Shown here one piece after another: positions 53,762 through 63,253 of a stretch of DNA of 64,000 bases (position 1 is the first letter of the stretch; the number at the start of each line of letters is the position of its first letter). Made by a program: the position numbers and the translations under genes. Origin of the DNA: Vibrio sp. Of7-15 (lineage in GTDB: Bacteria; Pseudomonadota; Gammaproteobacteria; Enterobacterales; Vibrionaceae); the NCBI RefSeq assembly GCF_022347565.1, contig NZ_JAKRGH010000028.1, positions 1-64,000 of the forward strand, in the 5' to 3' direction. The notes below the pieces were generated by a model. That model was not told the DNA's origin and searched no databases. It saw nothing but the letters and a program-made list of their open reading frames with translations.

Positions 53762-55042
53762 ATGAATGATCAATTTGCCAATGATGAGCAGTCTAAAAAA
53801 GGATCTCACATAGGTATCGGCCGTTATCTCACCATGCAAGCCGTCATGATGGTGGTAGTGGTTTCTTTTATCAGTGCGTTTACGATCAAAACCGCCTACC
53901 AGTGGGGCACGTACGACACCAGCCATTATTTCATGAGCTTGCTAGCAGAGGACATGATAGGAAGCGAGGGCTGGTATGACGACCACTATATCGAAGTTTT
54001 TCGTGATTGGGAAAAAATACCTTACCTTGGCTCAGAGTTAACCGAAGCTCCAATGGATATGATCATCAAAGAGATGAACCACGATGTTCTCTATGTGTTG
54101 CCTTTCCTTGACACAACAACAGGGGAGCAAGCTTATGCGGTTCATCGTTATCGTGGGTTAGAGGATGACTACGAAACGGATTTAGAACTGATTGATTTAC
54201 AGCTCTTACTGGGGATCGGAACGTTACTTGTGGTTGCCACCCTGCTGGCGGGTTTTTTCTACTCTATTGCCAAACCTATTCGTTTATTAGGCCAATGGGT
54301 GAGTGTGGTGCCCACATCTTCAACTTCTGTAAAACTGAATCGTAATAAATTGAAGTTCTCAGAATTGTGCCGGGTTGCTGAGCAGTTTGAACAAGCCATT
54401 ACAACCATTGAGCAAAAAAACACGGAAGAGAAACAGTATTTAAAAGCCTTGAGTCATGAACTCAGGACTCCACTGGCGGTGACGAAAGCCTCATTGGACT
54501 TATTAGAAAAATTCCCAGACAAGCAGGTGAAAGAGCAAAATAATAAGCTGATTAAGTTAAGGCGAGCAAATAATAATATGCTGTCTACAACCGATTGTTT
54601 GCTCTGGCTATGGGCTGATAATGAAAGGAAGGTTGCCACTGAAAAGATAGAAGTAAAACGGGCTATTGAGGACATCAGTGAGCGCTACGATTACATTTTA
54701 CTGCGTAAATCGGTATCCATTGATTTCAGTATTGACCCAGAGCTCGTTATGAATATGGAGCGTGGCTTTTTCGATATTGTGTGTGGCAACTTAATACGTA
54801 ATGCATTTCAGTACACAGACGATGGCACTATTTCTATTGTGGTTGATGAGCGCTTCTTTCGTGTTATTAACCCTATCGACATGACAGTGAAGCAAGGTGA
54901 AAGCACGGATTATGGTTATGGTGTTGGACTTTTTCTTGTCGAAAAACTTTGCCAACACAAAGGGTGGTTGTTAGAAATAAATACCAATGAAAACAGCTAC
55001 TCAGTGTCCATTCAGTATGCTGAGGTATGGCCAGATAAATAA
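53762..55042 (+). CDS. Sensor histidine kinase
   Basis: A 426-residue membrane kinase: TM1 about 23-45, a periplasmic region of about 95 residues, TM2 about 147-170, a HAMP-like linker, phosphoacceptor H232 (ALSHELRTPLAV) and an ATPase domain with CGNLIRNAFQYT and YGYGVGLFLVEKLC. The stimulus is unknown; two exported amidohydrolases follow, which suggests a link with periplasmic small molecules. Confidence 0.86.
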   Translation: MNDQFANDEQSKKGSHIGIGRYLTMQAVMMVVVVSFISAFTIKTAYQWGTYDTSHYFMSLLAEDMIGSEGWYDDHYIEVFRDWEKIPYLGSELTEAPMDMIIKEMNHDVLYVLPFLDTTTGEQAYAVHRYRGLEDDYETDLELIDLQLLLGIGTLLVVATLLAGFFYSIAKPIRLLGQWVSVVPTSSTSVKLNRNKLKFSELCRVAEQFEQAITTIEQKNTEEKQYLKALSHELRTPLAVTKASLDLLEKFPDKQVKEQNNKLIKLRRANNNMLSTTDCLLWLWADNERKVATEKIEVKRAIEDISERYDYILLRKSVSIDFSIDPELVMNMERGFFDIVCGNLIRNAFQYTDDGTISIVVDERFFRVINPIDMTVKQGESTDYGYGVGLFLVEKLCQHKGWLLEINTNENSYSVSIQYAEVWPDK

Positions 55043-55076
55043 AAAATTGTCGAAATAAACATTGACTGAGCTTGCT

Positions 55077-55108
55077 TGTTACCTAGCTGTTACCTTGGCT
55101 TTGTTACT
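55077..55108 (+). promoter_or_regulatory. TGTTACC direct repeats, response-regulator operator candidate
   Basis: TGTTACC at 55077-55083 and again at 55088-55094, 11 bases apart, with TGTTACT at 55102-55108. OmpR-family regulators bind such 11-bp tandem sites. They lie between the kinase gene and the first amidohydrolase gene. Confidence 0.55.
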
Positions 55109-55173
55109 TTAGATTTGTGTTCAGGGAGGCGGTAAGAGCTATAGCTATAACATTAAGTAACGAGGACAAGGTC

Positions 55174-56943
55174 ATGTTTAATCAATTAACGAATAAAGCT
55201 TGCGTAAAAACCCTTCTAGCAACGTCGATTACAGTGGCAACGCTCAGTCTTGCCGGGTGTTCGGCAAATGCATCAAATTACGATGATGGGGAGTACGACC
55301 GAAACACTGAATATGGAGAGAGCAACGGTGTTGTTATCTATAAAAACGGGGCCATTTATACAGTAAATCCAGAACAACCGTGGGCAGAAGCCATGGTGAT
55401 TAAAGATGGTGTCATTACCTATGTTGGCTCAGACGCGAACGTAGAAGAGTTTGAAATGGGTGACGTCAAGGTGGTGGATTTAGACGGCAAAATGGTGATG
55501 CCAGGATTTCATGATGTTCATATTCATGCGTTAGAATCCGGCTCTGATAATAATCATTTCGAGCTTGAGATAGAAGAAACTGATCCAGAAAAATACATCA
55601 GTGTTATTAAGCAGGCCGCAAAAGACTTTCCTGACACCGAGTGGCTTATTGGCTACGGACATGATTTACATACCTTACTGGAAGCAGAGCGAAACCCCGT
55701 TGAAATATTGGATGAAGCGGTATCTGATCGCCCTGTGATTATTATGGAGCATACGTCCCATTCCATGTGGGTTAACTCCAAAGCATTGGAGCTGGCTGGG
55801 TTTGACCAACATACAGATAATCCGATAGGTGGCGTCATCATGCGTGATGAGGAAACCGGAAAGCCAAATGGTTTGCTGATGGATAATGCAGGCGAAATAG
55901 TCATGAATATCGCGATGGCACCGAATACTCAAGCCATGCAAAATGATTACGATGGCTTGGTAGACTACACGCTACCGGAGCTAGCCAAACATGGAATTAC
56001 GTCTATTGCGGATGCCAGAGCATATTGGAAGCGTGGTTATCATAAAACTTGGCAGAAAGCAGAACAAAATGATGATCTTACCGCACGTGTTGTCCTTGGT
56101 TTATGGGCATACCCAGAAGAGAACGACGAAGTGCAACTAGAAATGCTGAAATCGTTGTACACCAATGATCAAGACAGCTTGTTACGCATTAACCAAATTA
56201 AACTATACAGTGATGGGATCACCAGCAACACGACCGCGGCATTGCATGATCCGTATGAAATTGATTTACTCGGCATTGATGGTAACAAAGGGCTGAACTA
56301 TTTTACTGAACAACGCTTATCTAATTACATTGCTGAGCTTGAAGAAGTTGGGTTTGATTTTCATATCCATGGTATTGGTGAGCGAGGAATTCACGAAGCT
56401 CTGAATGCCGTTGAAGAATCAGGCAGTAAGCAAGGACGTCATCGTATCACCCATGTTGAAATGGTGAATCCGCAAGACTTGCCGCGATTTGCAGAACTGA
56501 ATGTAACCGCAGATGCTCAAGTCGCCGGAGGATTTACTCACCCACATCATTGGTCTGAGCATTCAGAGTTAGTGGGCCATGAAAAATCAGATAATTTAAT
56601 CCCGCTGCGAAGTTTGGCAGATGCGGATGCGCGAATCACACTCAGCAGCGATTGGAGTGTGAGTCCATATAATCCATTTATTGGCTTACAAAACGCGGTT
56701 ACTCGTTATCCACAAAACCTAACGCTCTCAGAAGCTATAGCGGCTTATACCTTGGATGCCGCTTATGTGATGAGACAAGAACAATTAGTTGGCTCTATCG
56801 AAGTAGGCAAAGAGGCGGATATTATTGTGCTTAGTCAAAATGTCTTTGAAATATCGCCACAAAGTATTAATCAAACTAAGGTGCTTCAGACGTTACTTGC
56901 TGGCGAAGAAATTTACCGCTCAGCACAGTTTGATAAGAGATAG
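55174..56943 (+). CDS. YtcJ-like amidohydrolase, lipoprotein
   Basis: A 589-residue amidohydrolase of the YtcJ group with a lipoprotein signal (LAGC, lipidated C29) and the metal motif FHDVHIHAL (H116-x-H118). Later motifs HIHGIGERGIHEALNAVE and TLSSDWSVSPYNP fit the family. Metal-dependent hydrolase at the envelope; substrate unknown. The start at 55174 follows GAGGACAAGG. The next gene encodes a second, related enzyme, so the pair arose by duplication. Confidence 0.85.
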   Translation: MFNQLTNKACVKTLLATSITVATLSLAGCSANASNYDDGEYDRNTEYGESNGVVIYKNGAIYTVNPEQPWAEAMVIKDGVITYVGSDANVEEFEMGDVKVVDLDGKMVMPGFHDVHIHALESGSDNNHFELEIEETDPEKYISVIKQAAKDFPDTEWLIGYGHDLHTLLEAERNPVEILDEAVSDRPVIIMEHTSHSMWVNSKALELAGFDQHTDNPIGGVIMRDEETGKPNGLLMDNAGEIVMNIAMAPNTQAMQNDYDGLVDYTLPELAKHGITSIADARAYWKRGYHKTWQKAEQNDDLTARVVLGLWAYPEENDEVQLEMLKSLYTNDQDSLLRINQIKLYSDGITSNTTAALHDPYEIDLLGIDGNKGLNYFTEQRLSNYIAELEEVGFDFHIHGIGERGIHEALNAVEESGSKQGRHRITHVEMVNPQDLPRFAELNVTADAQVAGGFTHPHHWSEHSELVGHEKSDNLIPLRSLADADARITLSSDWSVSPYNPFIGLQNAVTRYPQNLTLSEAIAAYTLDAAYVMRQEQLVGSIEVGKEADIIVLSQNVFEISPQSINQTKVLQTLLAGEEIYRSAQFDKR

Positions 56944-56969
56944 AAGGGATTACCTAAATCAACGACTTC

Positions 56970-57003
56970 GTATAGAGGTACGCTTTTTAAGGTGCCTCTA
57001 TAC
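56970..57003. other. 12-bp hairpin between the two amidohydrolase genes
   Basis: Stem GTATAGAGGTAC (56970-56981) / GTGCCTCTATAC (56992-57003) with one G-U pair. No T run follows. A weak terminator or processing site that could lower expression of the second gene. Confidence 0.5.
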
Positions 57004-57082
57004 TTCAAAGTATTTACTGTACGACTTACTCAACGACCAATCATTTTAATGGACAACTCACGGTCATTCTGAGGGATAAAAA

Positions 57083-58798
57083 ATGAAATCACCAATGTAC
57101 TTAGATAAGTGTTCCAATAAGTTTTTAAATAGCGCTGGTTTCGTCATGCTAATGGCATGCAGTGGCTTGGCGAATGCTTTAGAGGCTGATACGGTATTGA
57201 TTAATGCCAAAGTATACACGGCGAATGCCTCACAAAGTTATAGTGATGCCATTGCAATTAAGAATGGAAAGATTATTGCACTTGGCCAAGCGGATGTGGA
57301 TAAGGTTACGGGGTATTCAAGCGAAGTCATCGACTTAGAAGGCTTACAGGTATTACCGGGTTTTATAGATAACCATAACCATGTGTTTGAAGCCGCATCG
57401 GAAGCGGGTGGTAACTGTGAATTAGAGCCAGAGTTATTGCCAAAAGAGCAGTTGAAGTATTTCAAACAATGCCTTTTCCAAAACAGAAACTCATCGGATG
57501 AATGGATCATTGGTTGGGGGCATACCATCAGTGAAACGTTAAGTGAAGACGCTGAATATTCCCCACTTGAAGTAATTGACAGTGTGATTAAAAACAAACC
57601 AGCTATTTTTATGGAGCAAACCTCGCACTCCATGTGGGTGAACTCTAAGGCTCTTGAGGTGGCAGGCATCACGGTCGATAGTAAAGACCCTGCTGGTGGC
57701 ATCATCATGAAAGATGAAGACAGTGGGGAATTGTTAGGTATCTTAATTGATAACGCTGGCGATATTGTGATGGAAAAAGCGTGGAACAGCCTAAACAATA
57801 AATTTGAACAAAGCTATGAAGGCTTACTCAATGGTTTATCCGAAGCGGCACAGCACGGTGTGACGACCATTGGTGATGGCCGGTTGTACTGGAAGCGTGG
57901 TTGGTATGATGTGTGGCAAGCGGTAAAAGATGATGATGAGCTGACAGCACGCGTGTCTGTTCGTCCGTGGATTTACCCTCATGTGAATAAATCAGAGCAG
58001 CTGCGTTTTTTGAAGAAGATTCAAAGCTCAGACAAAAATGACTTACTCATTGTGGATCAGGTCAAGATGTACAGCGACGGTATTATTGTGAATGGTTCGG
58101 CTAAAACATTAGCACCTTATAATTTTACTTATTTCCCAGCTTCACCGTACGGCCTGAACTATATTCCTGAAAACGAAATGGCAGACTGGCTGATAAGCTT
58201 AGATAAATTAGGATATGGTGCACATATACATGCGATTGGCGATGGTGGTGTACAAGACAGCCTCAATGCCATTGAAAATGCGAGAAAATCAGGCTCGAAG
58301 CAGAAGTACAATATGACTCACTTGGAAATGATTTCAGCCTCAGATCTTCCACGTTTTAAAAGTCTCGATGTTGATGCCGATTTTCAGCTGGGCTCAGATT
58401 ATATTGCAGAGGCGGATCATAGCTGGGCTGAACCACTGATTGGTAAAAAGCGCGCTCATGCTTTGATGCCTATTCGTAAAGTGTACGATACTGGAGCAAA
58501 CGTAACACTCAGCAGTGACTGGAACGTCAACAGCATTAATCCACTTGCTGGTATTGCTAATGCGGTGAAGTTACGTTCGAAAGGGTTACCCAATGTAAAT
58601 GCCGCAGTGAATGCGTACACCATTAATGCAGCCAGAGCTCTTGGCTTAGAAGACGTAACAGGCAGCTTGGAGGTCGGGAAATCGGCTGATTTAGTGGTAC
58701 TGGATCGAAATATCATGCAGGGGTCAGTCAATGATATTCGCCGAGCCACGGTGTTAATGACAATGCTACAAGGTGAGTTGGTGTTCGAGCTAGAGTAA
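57083..58798 (+). CDS. YtcJ-like amidohydrolase, exported
   Basis: A 571-residue relative of the preceding protein: signal peptide (FVMLMACSGLANA), metal motif GFIDNHNHVF (H98-x-H100), QTSHSMWVNSKALEVAGI in common with its neighbour, HIHAIGDGGVQDSLNAIE and TLSSDWNVNSINP. It lacks a clean lipobox, so it is probably periplasmic and soluble. GAGGG precedes the ATG. The pair is likely to act on related substrates. Confidence 0.85.
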   Translation: MKSPMYLDKCSNKFLNSAGFVMLMACSGLANALEADTVLINAKVYTANASQSYSDAIAIKNGKIIALGQADVDKVTGYSSEVIDLEGLQVLPGFIDNHNHVFEAASEAGGNCELEPELLPKEQLKYFKQCLFQNRNSSDEWIIGWGHTISETLSEDAEYSPLEVIDSVIKNKPAIFMEQTSHSMWVNSKALEVAGITVDSKDPAGGIIMKDEDSGELLGILIDNAGDIVMEKAWNSLNNKFEQSYEGLLNGLSEAAQHGVTTIGDGRLYWKRGWYDVWQAVKDDDELTARVSVRPWIYPHVNKSEQLRFLKKIQSSDKNDLLIVDQVKMYSDGIIVNGSAKTLAPYNFTYFPASPYGLNYIPENEMADWLISLDKLGYGAHIHAIGDGGVQDSLNAIENARKSGSKQKYNMTHLEMISASDLPRFKSLDVDADFQLGSDYIAEADHSWAEPLIGKKRAHALMPIRKVYDTGANVTLSSDWNVNSINPLAGIANAVKLRSKGLPNVNAAVNAYTINAARALGLEDVTGSLEVGKSADLVVLDRNIMQGSVNDIRRATVLMTMLQGELVFELE

Positions 58799-58809
58799 GT
58801 AGGTGGTGG

Positions 58810-59235
58810 ATGAGCATGAAGCTGGAAAAGGTATTTTTAATTGAGGTCGTGGTAAAGAATATAGCCTGTATTGTGGTGTTTATTACTTTGCTGTTGCCTG
58901 GCATTAATTATGAATTTGAGGCGTTGAAAACCTCTGAACAGGGAAGTGTGTTAACGGTATTAGGGTTCTTGATGGCAGCCAGTATTATTGGCGCTTTTGA
59001 ACTTTCCTATGCGAAAACACACTTGAATAGTTTAATGCATCGCATGCTAGCGCATAGTTGTAAGTTTATGGTGTATTTGGCGGTGTGCTCGTTGCTTTGG
59101 ATAGCCCATAAAACCATGGAAGTGTCTGATGGGTATTTCACTGAGTGGATCTCTTTATCCAGCTTACTGATTTTTGTTTCTTTGGTTCTTTATGATTTTT
59201 GGGATTCGTGTGGGGCGTTAAAACCAAAAAGTTAG
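58810..59235 (+). CDS. Small four-helix membrane protein
   Basis: A 141-residue protein with about four membrane helices (NIACIVVFITLLLPGI, VLTVLGFLMAASIIGAF, FMVYLAVCSLLWIA, SSLLIFVSLVLYDF) and no recognised domain. AGGTGG lies just before the ATG. It follows the second amidohydrolase after 11 bases and is probably in the same operon; the function is unknown. Confidence 0.65.
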   Translation: MSMKLEKVFLIEVVVKNIACIVVFITLLLPGINYEFEALKTSEQGSVLTVLGFLMAASIIGAFELSYAKTHLNSLMHRMLAHSCKFMVYLAVCSLLWIAHKTMEVSDGYFTEWISLSSLLIFVSLVLYDFWDSCGALKPKS

Positions 59236-59370
59236 TATGACTGTCCTCTCATTGACGATATGTTTTATTCTCAGTGTGGTTTTAGGCAGCCAGTGGGGTG
59301 AATATTCGTAGTAAAATCTTTAGCTTATGTGATTATTTGAAGTCTTCTTTCATGCTATATGGAGTTTGAT

Positions 59371-60546
59371 ATGAAAGTGGTGATTGCCCCTGATTCATTT
59401 AAAGAGAGCTTAACTGCTCAACAAGTATGCGATGCCATTCAAGCTGGCTTTCAGCGTGTATTACCACACGCTGAGTACAGTTTGGTTCCTGTTGCTGATG
59501 GAGGAGAAGGGACAGTACAGTCACTGGTGGATGCGACTCATGGCTGTGTGAATTATGTGACAGTAGAAGGCCCTTTAGGTGCTGATGTAAACGCTTTTTA
59601 TGGATTGTTGGGTCGAAGCAGCATTGAATCAGACCGACTTTCTGAACCTGACTTCATCCCCAAAACGGCTGTCATTGAAGTGGCGGCGGCGAGTGGATTG
59701 CACCATGTCCCTAGGGCTTTAAGAGACCCCAAATGTACTAGTACCATTGGCACTGGGCAGCTGATTACATCGGCTTTAGATGCAGGCATTACAAAGCTGA
59801 TCATAGGGCTTGGTGGCAGCGCAACCAATGATGGTGGTATTGGTATGATGGCAGAATTAGGCGTGAAATTTTTAGATGTTCACGGTCAAATGGTGCCATT
59901 AACAGGGGCTGGCTTGATTCACATTGACTCGATTGATACATCAAATCTACATCCGGGTTTGGAGAACTGTGAAATCTTAATTGCCTGTGATGTGGATAAT
60001 CCACTGTGTGGCGAAAAAGGGGCATCAGCGGTTTTTGGTCCGCAAAAAGGGGCAACCGAATCGGATGTTCAATTACTGGATAGTGGCTTGAAGCATTACA
60101 GCCAGAAGTTGTATGAAGCGACAGGAAAAAAGGTCGCTCAACAACCGGGTTCGGGTGCCGCAGGAGGCATGGGGGCGGCTTTATTAGCATTTACCAATGC
60201 CATTATGAAGCCCGGAACAGAGATTGTGCTAGAAACTGTACAGTTATCGGAGCGTGTAAAGGGCGCGGATTTAGTGATTACAGGAGAGGGGCGTATTGAT
60301 GGGCAAACGGTTTATGGCAAAACCCCGATGGGGGTGGCAAAAGTAGCGAAAGCCTATGATATTCCAGTTATTGGGATTGCGGGTTGTTTAGGGGCTAATC
60401 ATCAAGTTGTGTACCAATGTGGTATTGATGCGGTCTTTGCCGCGACGCCAAACGCCATGAGCCTCGATGAAGCATTTGAGAAAGCAGGGGAAAATGTCAC
60501 AAATCTTGCTGAGAATATCGCTCGAATGTGGCAGCTTAAACGTTAA
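59371..60546 (+). CDS. Glycerate kinase
   Basis: A 391-residue glycerate kinase of the GarK/GlxK group: MKVVIAPDSFKESLTA at the start, LVPVADGGEGTVQSLV, GLGGSATNDGGIGMMAELG (ATP-binding), GSGAAGGMGAALLAF and ITGEGRIDGQT. It phosphorylates D-glycerate, feeding it into glycolysis. GGAG lies before the ATG at 59371. Not obviously linked to its neighbours. Confidence 0.93.
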   Translation: MKVVIAPDSFKESLTAQQVCDAIQAGFQRVLPHAEYSLVPVADGGEGTVQSLVDATHGCVNYVTVEGPLGADVNAFYGLLGRSSIESDRLSEPDFIPKTAVIEVAAASGLHHVPRALRDPKCTSTIGTGQLITSALDAGITKLIIGLGGSATNDGGIGMMAELGVKFLDVHGQMVPLTGAGLIHIDSIDTSNLHPGLENCEILIACDVDNPLCGEKGASAVFGPQKGATESDVQLLDSGLKHYSQKLYEATGKKVAQQPGSGAAGGMGAALLAFTNAIMKPGTEIVLETVQLSERVKGADLVITGEGRIDGQTVYGKTPMGVAKVAKAYDIPVIGIAGCLGANHQVVYQCGIDAVFAATPNAMSLDEAFEKAGENVTNLAENIARMWQLKR

Positions 60547-60559
60547 TTCACTAATAGAA

Positions 60560-60585
60560 CTGTGTCCTTGCTATCTAGGACACAG
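60560..60585. terminator. Hairpin after the glycerate kinase gene
   Basis: Perfect 9-bp stem CTGTGTCCT (60560-60568) / AGGACACAG (60577-60585), 14 bases after the stop. No clear T run, so a moderate terminator candidate. Confidence 0.5.
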
Positions 60586-60657
60586 TAGTTGGGCACTATA
60601 GCTGCATCTATTATCATTCTCTGTCGGGTACAGTCTTTTCCTGTACAACTTATCTTT

Positions 60658-60681
60658 AAAAAGCTAAAAAGCTAAAAAGTT
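60658..60681. repeat. Short tandem repeat at the luxQ 3' end
   Basis: Three 8-bp units AAAAAGCT, AAAAAGCT, AAAAAGTT in a row; the last overlaps the luxQ stop codon. Slippage in this run could alter the end of LuxQ or its 3' trailer. Confidence 0.5.
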
Positions 60682-63253
60682 ACGAAGAGACAGAAGACTC
60701 TAGAAAGTTTTCTTTAAAGTGCACTAATGCCTCATGTAAGGCTTTCTCTTTTATGGGTTTAGTCAGAATGTAGTTAGCTCCTGCGTCTAAAAAGGCCTGC
60801 TTCGTATTATCAAAAGCATCGGCAGTATAAGCATAAATAGGTGTCGAGATTTGCAGGTGGTTTCTGATCCTCTGACTGGTTTCTATGCCATCTAACATTG
60901 GCATTTGGTTGTCCATCATGATCAGGTCGTATGATTGATGTGCTAGTTTATCAAGAGCAGAGATGCCATTTTCAACCCAGTCAACATTTAAGTTGTATTT
61001 CATGCAGTAAGCTTTTGCGATATAAGCGTTAGACTTATTGTCTTCTACTAAAAGTACTTTCACTTCTCTATCAAATAAGTCGTGAGTCAGCTTTGGTTTT
61101 TGTAATTCAACCTGAGGTTTGGAATGAACCAAAGTGATAGGTAGATGTACTGTAAATTCTGAACCTGTTCCAATATGGCTTTCCAACTCAATGGATCCAC
61201 TCAGCATATCCAGTAAGTGTTTTACAATGGACAAGCCAAGGCCACTACCACCGTATTCACGAGTGGTTGTCGATTCAGCCTGCACAAAAGGTTCAAATAA
61301 ATGCAATTGGCGTTCAGGTAAAATCCCAATTCCAGAGTCTTTAATCGCCATTTTTAATGCCGTTTGGCCATTAGGTTGGCTCACAAGCGTAAAGTGAGCT
61401 GAGATCTCCCCTTTAGAAGTAAACTTCACTGCGTTGCTTAATAAGTTAAACAAAATCTGAGTAAGTCTAACCTGATCGGTTGAAATGGTTTGATCCTTGG
61501 GTACTTTACTTTCTATTAGTAATTGAACGTTCTTTTCTTCACAAAGCGGGCGGTAAATACTTTCTAGTGTATAGATAACATCAGACAAGCGGAACTCATT
61601 GATTTCAATGTTCAGTTTCCCTTGTTCAATCTTAGAAAAGTCGAGAATATCATTCAGCACCGCCAACAGGTGTTCACTGCTGCGGTGAAGAATATCGACT
61701 TGCACTTGGTTTTGAGGACAATCCATCGAGTTTTTTAAAAGTTGGGTCGTGCCTAAGATTCCATTAAGGGGAGTACGAATCTCGTGGCTGACACGAGCCA
61801 AGAAATCGTCTTTTGCTTTTACAGAAGCTTGAGCGGCAATTTCTGCTTTACGGCTCTGTTTCTCGGCATTGATCAGTGAAGTGATGTCCAAACCCTGACC
61901 GATAATGGTGTGTACGACGCCATCATTTTCTAGAGGTGATAAGTTCCAGCGAAATACCCGATCATACACTTCGATGTTGATGTCGGTTAGCGTGCCATAC
62001 TGAAGAACATATTCGAGGTTTGCTTTTACTTTATGCTCAAATTCGCTGAACAAGCACTGGCCAGTTTTGTTTTTGCGTAAATAATGAAGTTGTTTTTCTG
62101 CTGCTGGGTTTATCTTTATGATTTTAAGGTTGCGATCCCATGCGATAATAGGAGATATCGCATAGTGGAAAAGATCTTGGAGAGATTGTTCTTTTTCAAT
62201 TAATTCAGAAAAGGCCAGCTCAAGCTTTTGACCGATATGATTAAACTCTAAAATTTCAGAACCTTGGAACTGACTAAACGTTGTTTTATCTGAAGCTGAA
62301 CGCGTGTAATCCATTAATGTATTTAGGCCACTGAGTACCCGTTTTTTAATTTCGTTTCTGACGATGAAAGCCAGTATGCTCAGAGCTAAACATGAAATTA
62401 AGAATCCCCAGAGCAGCTGTTTTTGCAGGTTAGAAATATTCTCTTTTTCCTGAATGGAGATGATACTTAGAGAGCTTTGGCGCCCATTTAGCTTCAGTGG
62501 TACGAGGTTAAGTAGCTTATTTTCATGGTCAAAGTATTGATCCGTGATGCGAGTTGAGATCTCGTGATAAGTGAGGTTGGCTTGAGTAATACTGCTTGCA
62601 ATGATTTCGCTGTCATTTACGATGAAAATATCTTCAGTATTGCTAGCAGATTTTAATTGGCTAATTAAAGAAAGGTTATTGTTGAGAACAATGGCAGTAT
62701 ACAAGCACCCCTTCATTTGGCCTGTATCAGACATGACAATAGCGGTTCGGCGCATTAAAACGTGCGCCTTACCGATTACTGTCTGAACGGTTTTATAGTG
62801 CCAGCTGTCTTTGGAAAAATTAGTGCTAATTAGTTGTTCAAGTGCGATTTCATCAACACCTAAAAAAAGATTATTACCATCAAACCAAGACAGTTTCCCA
62901 TCTACTTCGATAAAACGGAAATCAGGTGAGTTTTGGGGATCTTTCTGGTTTAAATCAACGAAAAACTGGTCAAGACTGTCTGACTCTTTACCACGAACGA
63001 CATTTTGTAGCTGTAAACTGCTTGCTGCGGCATCTTGGCCAATTTGTAGAGTAGCTAAGCGATAATCAAGCAGGTTTTGAAGTAATCGAGATGTTTGCTC
63101 TAAGCTACGATCAACTTCTTGGTTCACTGCTCGGGAGCTCAAATGATAAGTTTGAATGATAATCCCCATCGTTAGTACGCTAAATACCACGATGATCAAT
63201 CTGAAAATTAAGTCAGCAAGGGAGAGTTGTTTATCTTCCAGTTTTTCTGTCAT
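60680..63253 (-). CDS. luxQ: Autoinducer-2 sensor kinase/phosphatase LuxQ
   Basis: An 857-residue hybrid kinase: TM1 about 13-34, the periplasmic LuxQ domain of about 240 residues, TM2 about 280-298, a PAS region (about 360-460), phosphoacceptor H490 (RVSHEIRTPLNG), ATPase domain with LLSNAVKFTSKG and GGSGLGLSIVKHL, and a receiver domain with D781 (IMMDNQMP). Length and order match Vibrio harveyi LuxQ (about 859 residues). It reads AI-2 through LuxP and passes phosphate to LuxU. The start codon follows the luxP stop directly. Confidence 0.95.
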   Translation of the reverse strand: MTEKLEDKQLSLADLIFRLIIVVFSVLTMGIIIQTYHLSSRAVNQEVDRSLEQTSRLLQNLLDYRLATLQIGQDAAASSLQLQNVVRGKESDSLDQFFVDLNQKDPQNSPDFRFIEVDGKLSWFDGNNLFLGVDEIALEQLISTNFSKDSWHYKTVQTVIGKAHVLMRRTAIVMSDTGQMKGCLYTAIVLNNNLSLISQLKSASNTEDIFIVNDSEIIASSITQANLTYHEISTRITDQYFDHENKLLNLVPLKLNGRQSSLSIISIQEKENISNLQKQLLWGFLISCLALSILAFIVRNEIKKRVLSGLNTLMDYTRSASDKTTFSQFQGSEILEFNHIGQKLELAFSELIEKEQSLQDLFHYAISPIIAWDRNLKIIKINPAAEKQLHYLRKNKTGQCLFSEFEHKVKANLEYVLQYGTLTDINIEVYDRVFRWNLSPLENDGVVHTIIGQGLDITSLINAEKQSRKAEIAAQASVKAKDDFLARVSHEIRTPLNGILGTTQLLKNSMDCPQNQVQVDILHRSSEHLLAVLNDILDFSKIEQGKLNIEINEFRLSDVIYTLESIYRPLCEEKNVQLLIESKVPKDQTISTDQVRLTQILFNLLSNAVKFTSKGEISAHFTLVSQPNGQTALKMAIKDSGIGILPERQLHLFEPFVQAESTTTREYGGSGLGLSIVKHLLDMLSGSIELESHIGTGSEFTVHLPITLVHSKPQVELQKPKLTHDLFDREVKVLLVEDNKSNAYIAKAYCMKYNLNVDWVENGISALDKLAHQSYDLIMMDNQMPMLDGIETSQRIRNHLQISTPIYAYTADAFDNTKQAFLDAGANYILTKPIKEKALHEALVHFKENFLESSVSS

